From an uncultured Methanolobus sp. (GTDB lineage Archaea > Halobacteriota > Methanosarcinia > Methanosarcinales > Methanosarcinaceae): DNA of 64,000 nt. The stretch lies in assembly GCF_963667555.1 (NCBI RefSeq), contig NZ_OY763421.1, positions 2,063,562 to 2,127,561 of the forward strand, written 5' to 3'. Below the pieces are notes generated by a model that searched no databases, was not told where the DNA came from, and saw only the letters and a program-made list of their open reading frames with translations. A program made the translations under genes and the position numbers. Each line of letters starts with the position of its first letter. Position 1 is the first letter of the stretch. Shown one piece after another: positions 34,381 through 44,375 of this stretch.

Positions 34381-35789
34381 TGAGATCCCCTGCATTGTTT
34401 GTCAAGTTCAAATTCGCGGTGTAAGGTCTTAACAGCGTCCAATGACTGACTGGAACTTACTACAAATGAAATATTGTGCTGTGATGAACCCTGACTGATC
34501 ATAATAATATTTATACCGGCCATGCCAAGTGAATTGAATACTTTTCCTGCAACTCCCGGAATGCCATCCATGCCTGCACCCACAACAGCTACCACACATA
34601 CATCACGGTCATAGGCAACATCTCCTACAACATTTGTTGTGAATTCAGACCTGACAGCTCCAACTGCCGCTTCAAGATGATCCTCATTGACCACCAGTGA
34701 CATATTAGCCTCGGATGAACCCTGGCTGATCATGATAATATTAACGCCGGCATTTGCAAGTGCGGAAAATACCCTCGCAGCCGTTCCAATGGTGCCAACC
34801 ATGCCTGCACCACTTATATTGATAAGCGCAACTTTGTTAATGAGAGTCACAGCCTTAACGACATCCTCTTTGCACTGTTGCTCGGCAACAATAAGAGTTC
34901 CCGGGAAATCCGGTTCAAAAGTGTTCTTCACACGTACCGGGATCTTATGCCTGATAGCAGGCTCGATAGTCCTTGGATGAAGCACCTTGGCTCCGAAGTA
35001 TGAAAGCTCCATTGCCTCGATATATGAGATCTGAGGAATTGGACTTGCCTCGGCTACGATCTTAGGATCGGTTGTGAGGATTCCATGGACTTCCTTCCAC
35101 AGCCATATCTCATCAGCGTCAATTGAAGCACCGATTATGGATGCGGAGAAATCTGAGCCGCCCCTTCCAAGAGTTGTGATTATCTCCTTTTTGTCCTGGG
35201 CAATAAAACCTGTGACAACAGGTATATGATCTGCAAGCAGAGGGCACAGCCTTTCATGAACTCTTGTATAGCTGTCCTCAAGAGGTTTAGCGTCACCATA
35301 ATTGGAATCGGTTACAATACCAGCCTCTCCACCGGTAAATGCCTTTGACGGAGTGCCCAGTGAGCGAATAGAACCGCTTACAATAGGAGCTGCAAGGCGC
35401 TCGCCGTATGAAGAAATATAATCAATGGAACGATTGGTGAGTTCACCAAGATAGCAGATACCGATCAAAGCCTTCTCAAGTTCGTCGACCCTGCTGTCTA
35501 TTACCTCTACACATTCCGAACGGATCTTATCATCATCAATTGCAACATTGATAGCATCGTAATGTTTTTTACTGAGACCTGCGATGAATTCCTTTACCTG
35601 GCTAACTTTACCATTTTTAGATACATCTTTTGCTGTGTTCAGTAAACCATCTGTAACGCCACCAAGCGCAGATGTCACTGCCACAAGTTCATTGCCATCC
35701 ATGTGGAACTGCCTTAAGAGTTCTGCCACATGTCGGATCTTTTCACCGTTTTCCACGGAAGTCCCGCCGAACTTCATTACGATTCTCAT
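34377..35789 (-). CDS. lysC: Aspartate kinase
   Basis: Phosphorylates aspartate as the first step to Lys, Thr, Met and, in methanogens, homocysteine. The 470 residues have the kinase start MKFGGTSVENGEKIRHV, a middle tract TTLGRGGSDFSASIIGASID that binds substrate, and two C-terminal ACT domains of about 75 residues each (GMVGTIGTAARVFSALANAG and GIPGVAGKVFNSLGMAGI), each with IMISQGSS. ACT domains give feedback control by amino acids. The ATGA overlap couples it to purM. The DUF39 family gene at the right end of the window may use the aspartate-semialdehyde branch. Confidence 0.95.
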   Translation of the reverse strand: MRIVMKFGGTSVENGEKIRHVAELLRQFHMDGNELVAVTSALGGVTDGLLNTAKDVSKNGKVSQVKEFIAGLSKKHYDAINVAIDDDKIRSECVEVIDSRVDELEKALIGICYLGELTNRSIDYISSYGERLAAPIVSGSIRSLGTPSKAFTGGEAGIVTDSNYGDAKPLEDSYTRVHERLCPLLADHIPVVTGFIAQDKKEIITTLGRGGSDFSASIIGASIDADEIWLWKEVHGILTTDPKIVAEASPIPQISYIEAMELSYFGAKVLHPRTIEPAIRHKIPVRVKNTFEPDFPGTLIVAEQQCKEDVVKAVTLINKVALINISGAGMVGTIGTAARVFSALANAGVNIIMISQGSSEANMSLVVNEDHLEAAVGAVRSEFTTNVVGDVAYDRDVCVVAVVGAGMDGIPGVAGKVFNSLGMAGINIIMISQGSSQHNISFVVSSSQSLDAVKTLHREFELDKQCRGSQ

Positions 35790-35900
35790 GATACAACCTA
35801 TTTAGTTTGTCAGCTAATTGCGTCTATAAACAATAAAGAGTAATATAAAGATTATGTGTAAACCTATATTCTAAAAAAGTATCAATAGAAGAATATAGGC

Positions 35901-37190
35901 TTACCGGAACTTGTTAAAGAACGTAAAGAATAACAGGAAAACACCTGCTGTGACTATAAGAGAAACAGCATTTGACAAACCAGCAGATGAAAACCACGAT
36001 GACAGTGACGTGCCGGACTCCTGAGACTCCGATGTTTTTTCTGTGTCAGATGATGAATCCTTTGCAGAATCATCAGACCTGGATGTATTCGATGTCATGT
36101 TATAGGTCTTTGATATTTCAGTTGCTGCCGTATTTGCAAACTCTACAATGGACTCTGTGATATTGTCTTTGATATTTACGGATACAGAGAAATCCTCGGA
36201 ATAAGAAGAAGACTCATCATCCTCATTAATAGTTATCAGAGTCGCTTTGTGGATACCTGCGGCCATTTCATCGGTTATGGCCTTGTACACGCCGGGACTT
36301 ACATAATATCTGGAGTCCAGTATTTCACCGTCCACCAGAATTCGTACTTCTGAAAATGACTCATTCAAAGAATAGCTGACAATTGCGATCCTTCCGGCTT
36401 TAAGTCCCCCATCCACCGGGGAGTAAACATCAATATCCAAACCACTTGGAAGTTCATCTGAAGATGGTACCTTACTTTGTTTCAACGAAACATGATTCAG
36501 GAATACAGTGACTTCATCATCTGTCTCAAAAAAAGCTTTTACGTTCGCAAGGAAAAGAGTTTCTGGATTTCCATCAGAGTAAACTGTGTAATAGAAGTAT
36601 TCATCGTCCTCTACATCATCTTCTTTCAGCAGTTTACCATCAAGCCTGAGCTCAAGGGTAACTTCATCATCATCCACATCTGTGGCTTCCAGCGTATAGA
36701 GACCTGAAAGATCCAGTTCATCATCCATCTTAAGAGAATAAGTTTTGTCAAGCAGAAGATAATCCTCTACATCTTCAACCGGATCCATATACTGCTCAAC
36801 ATAGATGGTGGAATACACCACACCATCTTCTTTATCCACATCACCTTCAGGAGTGATTCTCAGGATGAAGTAGTCCACTTCTTCCTCTTCGTCATCATCC
36901 TCATCTTCAACTACCGAGCGAATGTATTCAAGAGGTTCGTTCTCCTTGGCAAAATTATCATCAAGCTCCACTTCTTCCCCGTTAAGGTAGAGTTCGATCC
37001 ATATGTCGCCACTTTTGCTGTTCATGTCCAGCACTTTGAACGAATAGCCCTGCTCAAGGAAGATCTCATCCAGAACTGCCACCTGAGGTTCCGAATAATG
37101 GATCATTGTTTTTGTTCTTACTGCAGATGCAGGAGACACGCAAAGCAGGAAAAGACAAACGAAGATAATTACAAAATGTATATATTTCAT
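35901..37190 (-). CDS. Acidic S-layer-related surface protein with C-terminal anchor
   Basis: A 429-residue secreted protein. Signal peptide (residues 1-23, ending SPASA) is followed by two related beta domains: LDEIFLEQGYSFKVLDMNSKSG-like and LLLDKTYSLKMDDELDLSGL-like, each with ELYLNGEE/ELRLDGKL motifs. These resemble the S-layer duplication domains in the large surface protein at 6645-10331. It is unusually acidic with an uninterrupted Asp/Glu run (EDEDDDEEEEVDY). A third Ig-like domain with GLKAGRIAIVSYSLNESF leads to a Ser-rich stalk (SSDTEKTSESQESGTS) and a membrane helix before KFR at the end. ATG at 37190 has GAGGT well spaced; the longer frame start at 37205 has none. Probably a cell-envelope component, function unknown. 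Confidence 0.78.
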   Translation of the reverse strand: MKYIHFVIIFVCLFLLCVSPASAVRTKTMIHYSEPQVAVLDEIFLEQGYSFKVLDMNSKSGDIWIELYLNGEEVELDDNFAKENEPLEYIRSVVEDEDDDEEEEVDYFILRITPEGDVDKEDGVVYSTIYVEQYMDPVEDVEDYLLLDKTYSLKMDDELDLSGLYTLEATDVDDDEVTLELRLDGKLLKEDDVEDDEYFYYTVYSDGNPETLFLANVKAFFETDDEVTVFLNHVSLKQSKVPSSDELPSGLDIDVYSPVDGGLKAGRIAIVSYSLNESFSEVRILVDGEILDSRYYVSPGVYKAITDEMAAGIHKATLITINEDDESSSYSEDFSVSVNIKDNITESIVEFANTAATEISKTYNMTSNTSRSDDSAKDSSSDTEKTSESQESGTSLSSWFSSAGLSNAVSLIVTAGVFLLFFTFFNKFR

Positions 37191-37296
37191 CGAAACCTCA
37201 CTCATAGAACCAATAAAATAACAGGACTTCTGCCATTTTCATGGCATTATTACTGTCTTATGGTTTTTATTGATTTCTATTAATATAGGTGATAAT

Positions 37297-38502
37297 ATGA
37301 AATATGTAGTACTCATCGGAGATGGCATGGCAGATGAGCCTCTTGAAGAAATTGGTGGCATGACAGTTCTTCAGAAAGCCAACACATCCAACATGGATTA
37401 CCTTGTCAAGTACGGCAGGGCAGGACTTGCACAGACAGTTCCTGAGGGCATGCACCCTGGAAGCGATGTGGCAAATATGTCAATTGTAGGGTACGATCCG
37501 AAAAAGTACTATACAGGCAGATCGCCACTTGAAGCCGCAAGCATGGGCGTGGAACTTGAAAAAGACGACGTTGCATTCCGATGCAACCTGATTACCATCA
37601 AGGATGACCTGATAGCAGACTACAGTTCCGGACACATCACTAACGAGGAAGCAAAGGAACTGATAGAACGTATTGATGCAGAGCTTGGAGATGAAAAGGT
37701 CCAATTCTATCCTGGAATCAGTTACCGTCATCTCATGGTAGGTAAAAAAGGACTCGGAGCAAACACTGAATGTGTGCCACCTCATGACGTAATTGATGAG
37801 AACAGATTCGAGCATATGCCAAAAGGTCAGGACAGTGAACTCATCTGTGAGCTCACTGAAAAATCCATGAATATACTGAAAGACCATCCTGTAAATCTCA
37901 AAAGAATTGAGGAAGGCAAGAACCCTGGAAATTCAATATGGCTCTGGGGACAGGGATATGCGCCTGCATTTACGCCTTTCGGTGAACTTTACGGACTCAA
38001 GGGAGCCATAATATCAGCAGTGGACCTTGTAAAAGGAATAGGCATCTATGCAGGACTTGATGTTATCGAAGTACCCGGTGCAACAGGATACCTTGACACG
38101 AATTATCTCGGCAAGGCAGAATATGCAATTGACGCACTCAAAGACCATGATTTTGTCTTCGTGCATGTGGAAGCTCCTGATGAAGCAGGACACATGGGTA
38201 ACATGAATGCAAAGATACAGGCTATTGAGGACTTCGATGCAAAGGTTGTAGGCACAGTTCTTAAAGCAGCCAAAAAGATGGATGAAGATGTTACTATAAT
38301 GGTACTTCCGGATCACCCAACACCTATTGCACTGAGAACTCACACATCAAATCCAATTCCAGTAGCCATTTACTGTACTTCTGAAAAAGTATCTGACGAT
38401 GCAGATGCATTCAATGAGGAATCTGTAAAGAAAGGTGCTCTTGGAACAATTTACGCAGCAGATCTTGTGAGAAAACTAATTGATGGCGAGTGGGCTCAAT
38501 AA
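37297..38502 (+). CDS. apgM: Cofactor-independent phosphoglycerate mutase (archaeal type)
   Basis: Interconverts 3- and 2-phosphoglycerate in gluconeogenesis and glycolysis using Mn/Zn. The product is 401 residues, normal for archaeal iPGM (the alkaline phosphatase superfamily). It starts [20 protein letters not shown], has [15 protein letters not shown] with the catalytic Ser near 60, and ends in [19 protein letters not shown] and [20 protein letters not shown], which provide metal ligands. ATG at 37297 follows AGGTGAT; the longer start at 37270 lacks a ribosome-binding site. Monocistronic, divergent from the S-layer-related gene. Confidence 0.94.
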   Translation: MKYVVLIGDGMADEPLEEIGGMTVLQKANTSNMDYLVKYGRAGLAQTVPEGMHPGSDVANMSIVGYDPKKYYTGRSPLEAASMGVELEKDDVAFRCNLITIKDDLIADYSSGHITNEEAKELIERIDAELGDEKVQFYPGISYRHLMVGKKGLGANTECVPPHDVIDENRFEHMPKGQDSELICELTEKSMNILKDHPVNLKRIEEGKNPGNSIWLWGQGYAPAFTPFGELYGLKGAIISAVDLVKGIGIYAGLDVIEVPGATGYLDTNYLGKAEYAIDALKDHDFVFVHVEAPDEAGHMGNMNAKIQAIEDFDAKVVGTVLKAAKKMDEDVTIMVLPDHPTPIALRTHTSNPIPVAIYCTSEKVSDDADAFNEESVKKGALGTIYAADLVRKLIDGEWAQ

Positions 38503-38556
38503 CCCACTACACAACGCCTATTGCATTCTTTTTTTGAGCACCGAATAGACTCATCA

Positions 38557-38566
38557 TTTATATATA
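38557..38566 (+). promoter_or_regulatory. TATA box of hsp20
   Basis: TTTATATATA lies about 80 bp before the hsp20 start, in an otherwise non-coding gap. A start near 38590 would give a leader of about 55 nt. Confidence 0.4.
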
Positions 38567-38646
38567 GAAAAACTTAGATATTATTTATTGTGGGAGTATC
38601 TGTTTTCTGGATAGTTCCATCTATATATAAGCAAGAGAGTGGTAAA

Positions 38647-39108
38647 ATGAAATTTGGACTAACGCCCTGGTCTCCATCCACGGCCTCAAGATGGGACCCA
38701 TTTGACGATATGAGGCATATGCAGGACCGTCTTAACCGTTTGTTTGGAGATAGTGAACATAGCACGGAAATGATGGACATGGATACCCTTTCCCCTCTGG
38801 TTGATATCAAAGAGGATGATAAGAATATTATCGTTACAACAGATCTTCCTGGTGTCAGCAAAGAGGATGTTGACATAGATATAAGCAACAACAGAGTCTG
38901 GATCAAAGCCAACATGCACAAGGAGTCAGAAGAGGAAAAGGAAGGCTACCTTATGCGTGAGAGGACATACAGCAGGTTTGCAAGAGCATTCAACCTTCCA
39001 TCCATGGTAAATGAGGATGCTGCATGTGCCAAACTTGAGAATGGCGTGCTTACTATCACGATGCCTAAGGCAGAGATAGAAGAAAAGCACAGGATAATGA
39101 TCGAATAG
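38647..39108 (+). CDS. Small heat-shock protein, Hsp20/alpha-crystallin family
   Basis: ATP-independent chaperone of 153 residues. A variable N-terminal arm (KFGLTPWSPSTASRWDPFDD) precedes the alpha-crystallin domain, with PLVDIKEDDKNIIVTTDLPG near residue 60 and FARAFNLPSMVNEDAACAKL near 115, and a final NGVLTITMPKAEIEEKHRIM that includes the strand usually followed by the I-x-I tail. It ends with a TAG stop, one of at least two TAG-terminated genes here (with mdh). ATG at 38647 has a GAGAGTGG-type region upstream. It is followed by a good terminator. Confidence 0.93.
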   Translation: MKFGLTPWSPSTASRWDPFDDMRHMQDRLNRLFGDSEHSTEMMDMDTLSPLVDIKEDDKNIIVTTDLPGVSKEDVDIDISNNRVWIKANMHKESEEEKEGYLMRERTYSRFARAFNLPSMVNEDAACAKLENGVLTITMPKAEIEEKHRIMIE

Positions 39109-39133
39109 AGCTTCAAATTGAACTTTGATTTAT

Positions 39134-39160
39134 GTCCGATCATTCGGACTTCCTTTTTTT
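39134..39160 (+). terminator. Terminator after hsp20
   Basis: GTCCGA (39134-39139) pairs with TCGGAC (39144-39149), loop TCAT, followed directly by TTCC and seven T (39154-39160). Strong and well placed, 25 nt beyond the hsp20 stop. Confidence 0.75.
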
Positions 39161-39393
39161 AATTACCCCTTTTTGTTATCTATTATTCGATAATTTCAGA
39201 TTGCGGCATCAGTTAAAAATATCATCATCCTTTGCTCAGTCGGGGTAACTGTCATCATCACCGCAAAAATGTACAACGCAAATATAGTATAATTACCTTT
39301 CTTGAGAAGCTGCACACAGTGCATAAGCCTAATTTAGAAAGTAGACGTTATGTTAAAAGACAAGAAAGCCTTTTGGAGAATCTCAAATTGAAA

Positions 39394-40146
39394 ATGCAGG
39401 TATTTACTGTAGAAAACATCCCTCTTATCAAAGAAGGAGACGATATCGCATCGATCATATGTGAAAATACCACCATCGAAGACAATGATATTATTGTAAT
39501 AGCTTCCACCATCGTTGCTAAGGCAGAAGGAAGGATGTTCAGACTGGAAGATATCATCCCCGGAGAAAAGGCATTATCCATTGCCTCAAAGCATGACCTT
39601 GATGCAAGATTCATACAGGCAGTACTTGACCGCAGTAAGGAAGTACTGGTCGATCACCCCATCTTCCTGGTCGAAACACATAACGGACACGTCTGCATCA
39701 AAGCAGGTATCGATGAATCAAATGTTGATATCGGCTATCTGGCAGACCTGCCATCAGATCCTGATAAGAGCACAGCCAGAATTGGAGAAGCTATCGAGCA
39801 GCTAACAGGAAAAAAGATCAGTGCCATACTCACAGACACCAATGGCAGGGCATTTAAGGTAGGACAGACCGGAATTGCTATTGGCGTTTATAAGATACAT
39901 CCTGTGAAGAACTGGAGAGGACAGAAAGACCTGTTTGGAAACATACTTGAGATAACAGAAGAAGCAATTGCAGATGAGATCGCAGGGGCTGCAAATCTTC
40001 TCATGGGAGAAGGTGACGGCGGATATCCTGTTGTGATCATAAGAGGATTGGAAATGCGCTCAGAAGACGCATCCATTCAGGAAATGTACCGCAACGACCG
40101 AGAGGACATAATTAAAAAAGGACTTCGCTGTTTAAGCAAAGTCTAA
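39394..40146 (+). CDS. cofE: Coenzyme F420-0:L-glutamate ligase
   Basis: Adds glutamates to F420-0 using GTP, giving the F420 redox carrier. The 250-residue product has the family tracts [60 protein letters not shown] near residue 110, [20 protein letters not shown] and [23 protein letters not shown] at 39394 is the natural start; the frame stays open upstream to 39232 but the extra residues do not resemble the family and the ribosome-binding site (TGGAG at 39374) is distant. It overlaps the convergent deaminase gene by 15 bp at the 3' ends. Confidence 0.94.
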   Translation: MQVFTVENIPLIKEGDDIASIICENTTIEDNDIIVIASTIVAKAEGRMFRLEDIIPGEKALSIASKHDLDARFIQAVLDRSKEVLVDHPIFLVETHNGHVCIKAGIDESNVDIGYLADLPSDPDKSTARIGEAIEQLTGKKISAILTDTNGRAFKVGQTGIAIGVYKIHPVKNWRGQKDLFGNILEITEEAIADEIAGAANLLMGEGDGGYPVVIIRGLEMRSEDASIQEMYRNDREDIIKKGLRCLSKV

Positions 40147-40599
40147 GTCTGATACTGGGATGTTAACGACCTCTACTCCGGATTCCTCGAAGAAAACAAG
40201 TGAATCGGCATCCGGGTAAGGCTGGATATAAACAACCCTTTTGATATTTGAATTGATTATCATTTTTGCGCAGAGTATGCATGGCTGGTGTGTACAGTAA
40301 AGTGTTGCACCATCTGTGCTTACACCATGCAGGGCAGCCTGAATGATAGCGTTCTGCTCGGCATGTACCGCACGGCATTTCTCATGGCGAGTGCCTGAAG
40401 CGATATTATTTTGCTGCCTGATACAGCCTATATCAAGACAATGCTCCATATTTCTCGGTGCACCATTGTAACCTGTGGAAAGTATACGTTTGTCCCTGAC
40501 AATCACAGCACCAACCTTGTTTCGCAAGCAAGTGGCACGTTTGGACACAACCGTAGCAATCTCAAGAAAATACTCATCTATACCTGGCCTTTCAGTCAT
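40132..40599 (-). CDS. dCMP/cytidine deaminase family protein
   Basis: A zinc-dependent deaminase of 155 residues in the ComEB/dCMP deaminase branch, which supplies dUMP for dTMP. The motif set is complete: [20 protein letters not shown], then [15 protein letters not shown] with the catalytic HAE, and [19 protein letters not shown] with the PCxxC zinc cysteines. The length is short and normal for the family. Its 3' end overlaps cofE tail-to-tail by 15 bp, so both proteins share this DNA in opposite senses. Confidence 0.9.
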   Translation of the reverse strand: MTERPGIDEYFLEIATVVSKRATCLRNKVGAVIVRDKRILSTGYNGAPRNMEHCLDIGCIRQQNNIASGTRHEKCRAVHAEQNAIIQAALHGVSTDGATLYCTHQPCILCAKMIINSNIKRVVYIQPYPDADSLVFFEESGVEVVNIPVSDLDFA

Positions 40600-40714
40600 C
40601 GTTTAAATGAAGCAGTAAGTGGTATATATAAGTTGTAGTGTAAGAGTGTATTCATCAATTTCAAATACTTAAATAGTCGAAATTGAGAATTTATTATTTC
40701 TGGAGCATAGAAAC

Positions 40715-41617
40715 ATGAAAGTCGGTTTGACTGAACGTTTAGATTCTTTTGTTAGAAAACATGACGATCGTCAGCTCGCAGCATTACCGCTCGCTGTATT
40801 TGTAATTTCATTAATTGTACTTGCAATCACTTTTGCAAGCAGCGGATCACCTGTGAAGCTTGGAATGGATTTTGAAGGTGGAACTATGATATCAATGGCA
40901 AGTCAGGAAAGTGTGACTGCCATTGAGCAGAAGTATGCAGATTACCCTATCACCGACGTCAGACAGGCCGGATCACGTATCATAATGCAGTTTGGACCTA
41001 TGAGCGACGAACTTCAACAGGAACTTACAACTGATGTGATAGATTCCTACGAAAATGTTGAGATAAATCAGATAGGACCAGTATACGGCGCAAGCCTGCA
41101 GAAACAGGCAGTAAAAGCAGTAATTGTATCATTCATAGGAATGGCAATTGTAGTCTTTTTGATATTCAAGACATTTGTTCCCTCTCTGGCTGTTGTTCTT
41201 TCAGCATTATCTGACATTATTATCGCAGCAGCATTCATGAACATTGTAGGAATTGAATTGTCCCTTGGTACAGTTGCAGCTCTTCTGATGCTTATCGGTT
41301 ATTCAGTAGACAGTGATATTTTGCTTACTACAAGGGTTTTGAAACGACGTGGAACCCCGCAGGAGAACATTAGCAATGCAATGCATACAGGTGTCACAAT
41401 GACAACAACAACCCTTGCAGCGCTTGTTGCAATGTATCTTGTTTCAACATTCTCCTACGTCCTCAGCCCATCATTCTCACAGATCACTCTTCTCTCAAAT
41501 ATTTCCATCGTCCTTATCTTCGGACTGGCGGCAGATCTGATGAACACCTGGATGCTTAACACATCAATTCTCAGGTGGCATGTCACAAGTGTCGGTACAA
41601 GGAGGAGAAAAGCATGA
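40715..41617 (+). CDS. secF: Protein-export membrane protein SecF
   Basis: SecDF-type RND membrane protein that promotes protein export. The 300 residues have a first helix near residue 25-45, the large extracytoplasmic loop starting KLGMDFEGGTMISMASQESV, and five later helices with ALSDIIIAAAFMNIVGIELSL and GTVAALLMLIGYSVDSDILL, the conserved SecF tract. Its final bases overlap secD (ATGA), so the two are coupled; archaea keep this F-then-D order, unlike most bacteria. Confidence 0.95.
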   Translation: MKVGLTERLDSFVRKHDDRQLAALPLAVFVISLIVLAITFASSGSPVKLGMDFEGGTMISMASQESVTAIEQKYADYPITDVRQAGSRIIMQFGPMSDELQQELTTDVIDSYENVEINQIGPVYGASLQKQAVKAVIVSFIGMAIVVFLIFKTFVPSLAVVLSALSDIIIAAAFMNIVGIELSLGTVAALLMLIGYSVDSDILLTTRVLKRRGTPQENISNAMHTGVTMTTTTLAALVAMYLVSTFSYVLSPSFSQITLLSNISIVLIFGLAADLMNTWMLNTSILRWHVTSVGTRRRKA

Positions 41618-43311
41618 AGGACGATGAAAAACAACAGAGCCTGTTCAAAGATGTAAGAGTTATCATATTTATTCTTGCAATACTTGGTTCTATAATATTC
41701 ATACACCCCTGGTACACTTCTGGCGAGGGATTCACAACCAATCTCAACTATGGACTTGACCTTGAAGGCGGTTCCTGGCTTCAGCTTAAACTTCAGGGTG
41801 CTGTTGCACAGCTTGATGCTGACAGCGGCCTTCTTGTAAAAGAGATAGTCAATATCAACCTCGCAGAAGACATTACCATTGCATCAGTTGATGAAGGAAA
41901 TGATGAGGTCACAGTTACTTTCACATCGGCTTCGGTGCTAACCAATAACCAGATGGACCAACTTGGCGTTGGCCAGACGACCATCTCACGAAGTAATAAC
42001 GTTACTCAGGTAGTACTCCATTCCACTAAAGAAACACTCATCAGCACATACCTTGGAGATACGCTGAAAACAGAAGTAATTCCAACACTTATTTCCGATG
42101 GTGTTGAATATGAGATCAGAACAGCGATCACACAGGAAGGACTTGAAGCTCTGATGGAAAAGGTTGGAGGTTCCATTGTAACTGACATCAACGGCGATCC
42201 TGTCTACAAGGAAGGAGTAACAACTGAAACAAGAGACCTTACAAAAGAGATCCTCAGTGACAAGCTCAATTCCCTTGGACTTAAGGATATACCTGTGAAA
42301 ACTGTTGGTGATGACTATATCCTCATTGACTTTGCAGGAATTGACCTTGCAACAGCCAAGAATATCGCAGAGAAGCCAGGTAAATTCGAGATCAGAATAA
42401 TCACACAGGGCAACGAGTCAAAGCATGTTCTTTACGGTGATGAGATACAATCTGTGAGCATTGTCGGATATCATGAAGAAGAAGGACAATGGTATGTTCC
42501 TTTCACACTGACAGATACAGGTGCTCAGGCACTTCAGGAGATCGCCATTGAGACTGGTGCAACCCGAGACCCAATGTCACACAACCTTGTGATGTATCTG
42601 GATGAGAACGAAGTTTACAGCGCACCTCTCAGTTACTCTGCAGCAGCCAAACTGGAACAGGCTCCAATATACTCATGGCAGGCTTCAACCGGTGCGGATG
42701 AGGACAGCAAGACTAGAGCAGAGGAGTTACAGATCCACCTGCGTGCAGGAGCATTGCCTGTGAACGTCGAGCTTATGGGTTCAGGACATGTGGATGCAGC
42801 ACTTGGACAGCAGTTCAAGACACAGGCTGTTATCGCTGGAATGATCGCACTTCTTGCAGTTGCTTTTGTGGTATTCAGGAAATATAACAAGCCTGCTATA
42901 CTGATACCAATGGTCAGCACTTCAATCAGTGAAGTAATAATGATACTTGGATTTGCGGCAGCTATCGGATGGCAGCTTGACCTTGCAAGTATCGCTGGTA
43001 TCATAGCAGCTATAGGAACAGGTATTGACCACCTTGTGATCATTACCGATGAAGTGCTGTACGAAGGAAAACTCCCACCAAGAAAGGTTTATCTTTCAAG
43101 GATAACAAAAGCATTCGGTATTATATTCGCAGCATCTGCAACAACCATTATCGCAATGTCACCACTTGTCATAATGGGATTTGGAAGCCTGAAAGGGTTC
43201 GCAGTTACAACGATCTTTGGTGTCCTTATGGGAATATTGATCGCAAGACCGGTATACGGCAAGGTTATCCATGAAGTACTTGCAGCAGGCGCAGAGGCTG
43301 AAGCAGAGTAA
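41614..43311 (+). CDS. secD: Protein-export membrane protein SecD
   Basis: Partner of SecF, 565 residues. It has one N-terminal helix, then a long extracytoplasmic domain starting NYGLDLEGGSWLQLKLQGAV (the D1 motif) and five C-terminal helices, with AIGWQLDLASIAGIIAAIGTG, then GIDHLVIITDEVLYEG, and KAFGIIFAASATTIIAMSPL. ATG at 41614 is the overlap start with GGAGG just upstream; the longer frame start at 41575 lies inside secF. The archaeal form lacks most of the bacterial periplasmic head. Followed 11 bp later by the RFC gene. Confidence 0.95.
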   Translation: MKDDEKQQSLFKDVRVIIFILAILGSIIFIHPWYTSGEGFTTNLNYGLDLEGGSWLQLKLQGAVAQLDADSGLLVKEIVNINLAEDITIASVDEGNDEVTVTFTSASVLTNNQMDQLGVGQTTISRSNNVTQVVLHSTKETLISTYLGDTLKTEVIPTLISDGVEYEIRTAITQEGLEALMEKVGGSIVTDINGDPVYKEGVTTETRDLTKEILSDKLNSLGLKDIPVKTVGDDYILIDFAGIDLATAKNIAEKPGKFEIRIITQGNESKHVLYGDEIQSVSIVGYHEEEGQWYVPFTLTDTGAQALQEIAIETGATRDPMSHNLVMYLDENEVYSAPLSYSAAAKLEQAPIYSWQASTGADEDSKTRAEELQIHLRAGALPVNVELMGSGHVDAALGQQFKTQAVIAGMIALLAVAFVVFRKYNKPAILIPMVSTSISEVIMILGFAAAIGWQLDLASIAGIIAAIGTGIDHLVIITDEVLYEGKLPPRKVYLSRITKAFGIIFAASATTIIAMSPLVIMGFGSLKGFAVTTIFGVLMGILIARPVYGKVIHEVLAAGAEAEAE

Positions 43312-43322
43312 GGAGATGAATA

Positions 43323-44357
43323 ATGAAGGATCTGTGGACTGTAAAATACCGGCCAAAGACTTTTGATGAGATCATCGGTAACGAGCAATCCCTGGACATG
43401 ATCAGGAAACTGGCCATGTCCAACAACCTTCCTCATCTGGTGTTCCACGGCCCGGAAAACTCAGGCAAGTCAAGCACAGCCTTTGCGCTTGCCTTTGAAC
43501 TATACGGAGAAGATTACGAACGGAACCTGGCCTATTTCAATGCGTCTGATTTCTTTGAGCAGGGTAAAAGCTACCTTGTGCGTGACAAGAGATTCCTTCG
43601 CATCATAGGCACCGATGACCCAAAGAAGATCACAAGCAGTGTAATCCATATCTTCAAAGAAGTAATTAATGAATATGCAAGTATGGCACCTATAGATGCC
43701 GATTACAAGATAATATTCATTGATAATGCGGAATCCCTTAACTCTGATTCACAGCATGCCCTGAGGAGAATAATGGAGAAATACACGACTACCTGCCGTT
43801 TTATTCTCTCTACTACCCAGCCTTCAAAACTTATCACTCCTTTAAGGTCCAGGGGACTGCAATTGTTCTTCACACACATATCCGATGATAAAATGACAAA
43901 GTTCATCTCAGAAGTTATGGAAAATGAAGGACTTACTGTCAGTACTGACGGAATTGCAGCACTCGTATATCATGCGAAGGGCAATGTTGCCAGAGCGCTT
44001 AATACATTGCAGACAGCATCCATATTGCCGGATTGCAGTGAGATAGGCACTCAGCAGATATTTGAAGCAACTCTGGGCGAGCAATCAGAAAATATAAACA
44101 AGCTCTTTGAGTCCATGGTAGCAAAGGATATTCTTGAAGCCAGAAAGTATATTGATGAACTTATTCTCGGGGAGGGATTGTCCGGTCAGGAGATTCTTTT
44201 GCAATTACATCAGGCCACTGTAAATTCCAACGAGCCGGATGACATCATTGCTACATGGGTCACAAAGATAGCTAACACTGACCTCTATCTTACAGAGAGT
44301 GCGAATGAGAGAATACAACTTGAAGCACTGGTTGCAGGATTCTGCCAGCAGTGCTGA
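43323..44357 (+). CDS. Replication factor C small-subunit paralogue
   Basis: An AAA+ clamp-loader subunit of 344 residues. The N-terminal YRPKTFDEIIGNEQ and P-loop GPENSGKSST are intact. Walker B reads IIFIDNAESLNSDSQHALRR where the usual form is DEAD, and the SRC motif reads LRSRGLQ, so the finger residues are altered. In Methanosarcina two small-subunit types (RFC1, RFC2) and a large one are known; the degenerate Walker B and SRC fit the second type, which may assist rather than drive ATP hydrolysis (inference). It follows secD by 11 bp and lies ahead of elp3. Confidence 0.85.
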   Translation: MKDLWTVKYRPKTFDEIIGNEQSLDMIRKLAMSNNLPHLVFHGPENSGKSSTAFALAFELYGEDYERNLAYFNASDFFEQGKSYLVRDKRFLRIIGTDDPKKITSSVIHIFKEVINEYASMAPIDADYKIIFIDNAESLNSDSQHALRRIMEKYTTTCRFILSTTQPSKLITPLRSRGLQLFFTHISDDKMTKFISEVMENEGLTVSTDGIAALVYHAKGNVARALNTLQTASILPDCSEIGTQQIFEATLGEQSENINKLFESMVAKDILEARKYIDELILGEGLSGQEILLQLHQATVNSNEPDDIIATWVTKIANTDLYLTESANERIQLEALVAGFCQQC

Positions 44358-44375
44358 ACAGACACCTGATCGTTC

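Noticed and set aside
39232..39393. Upstream extension of cofE
   Set aside because: The extra residues do not resemble CofE and no ribosome-binding site precedes them.
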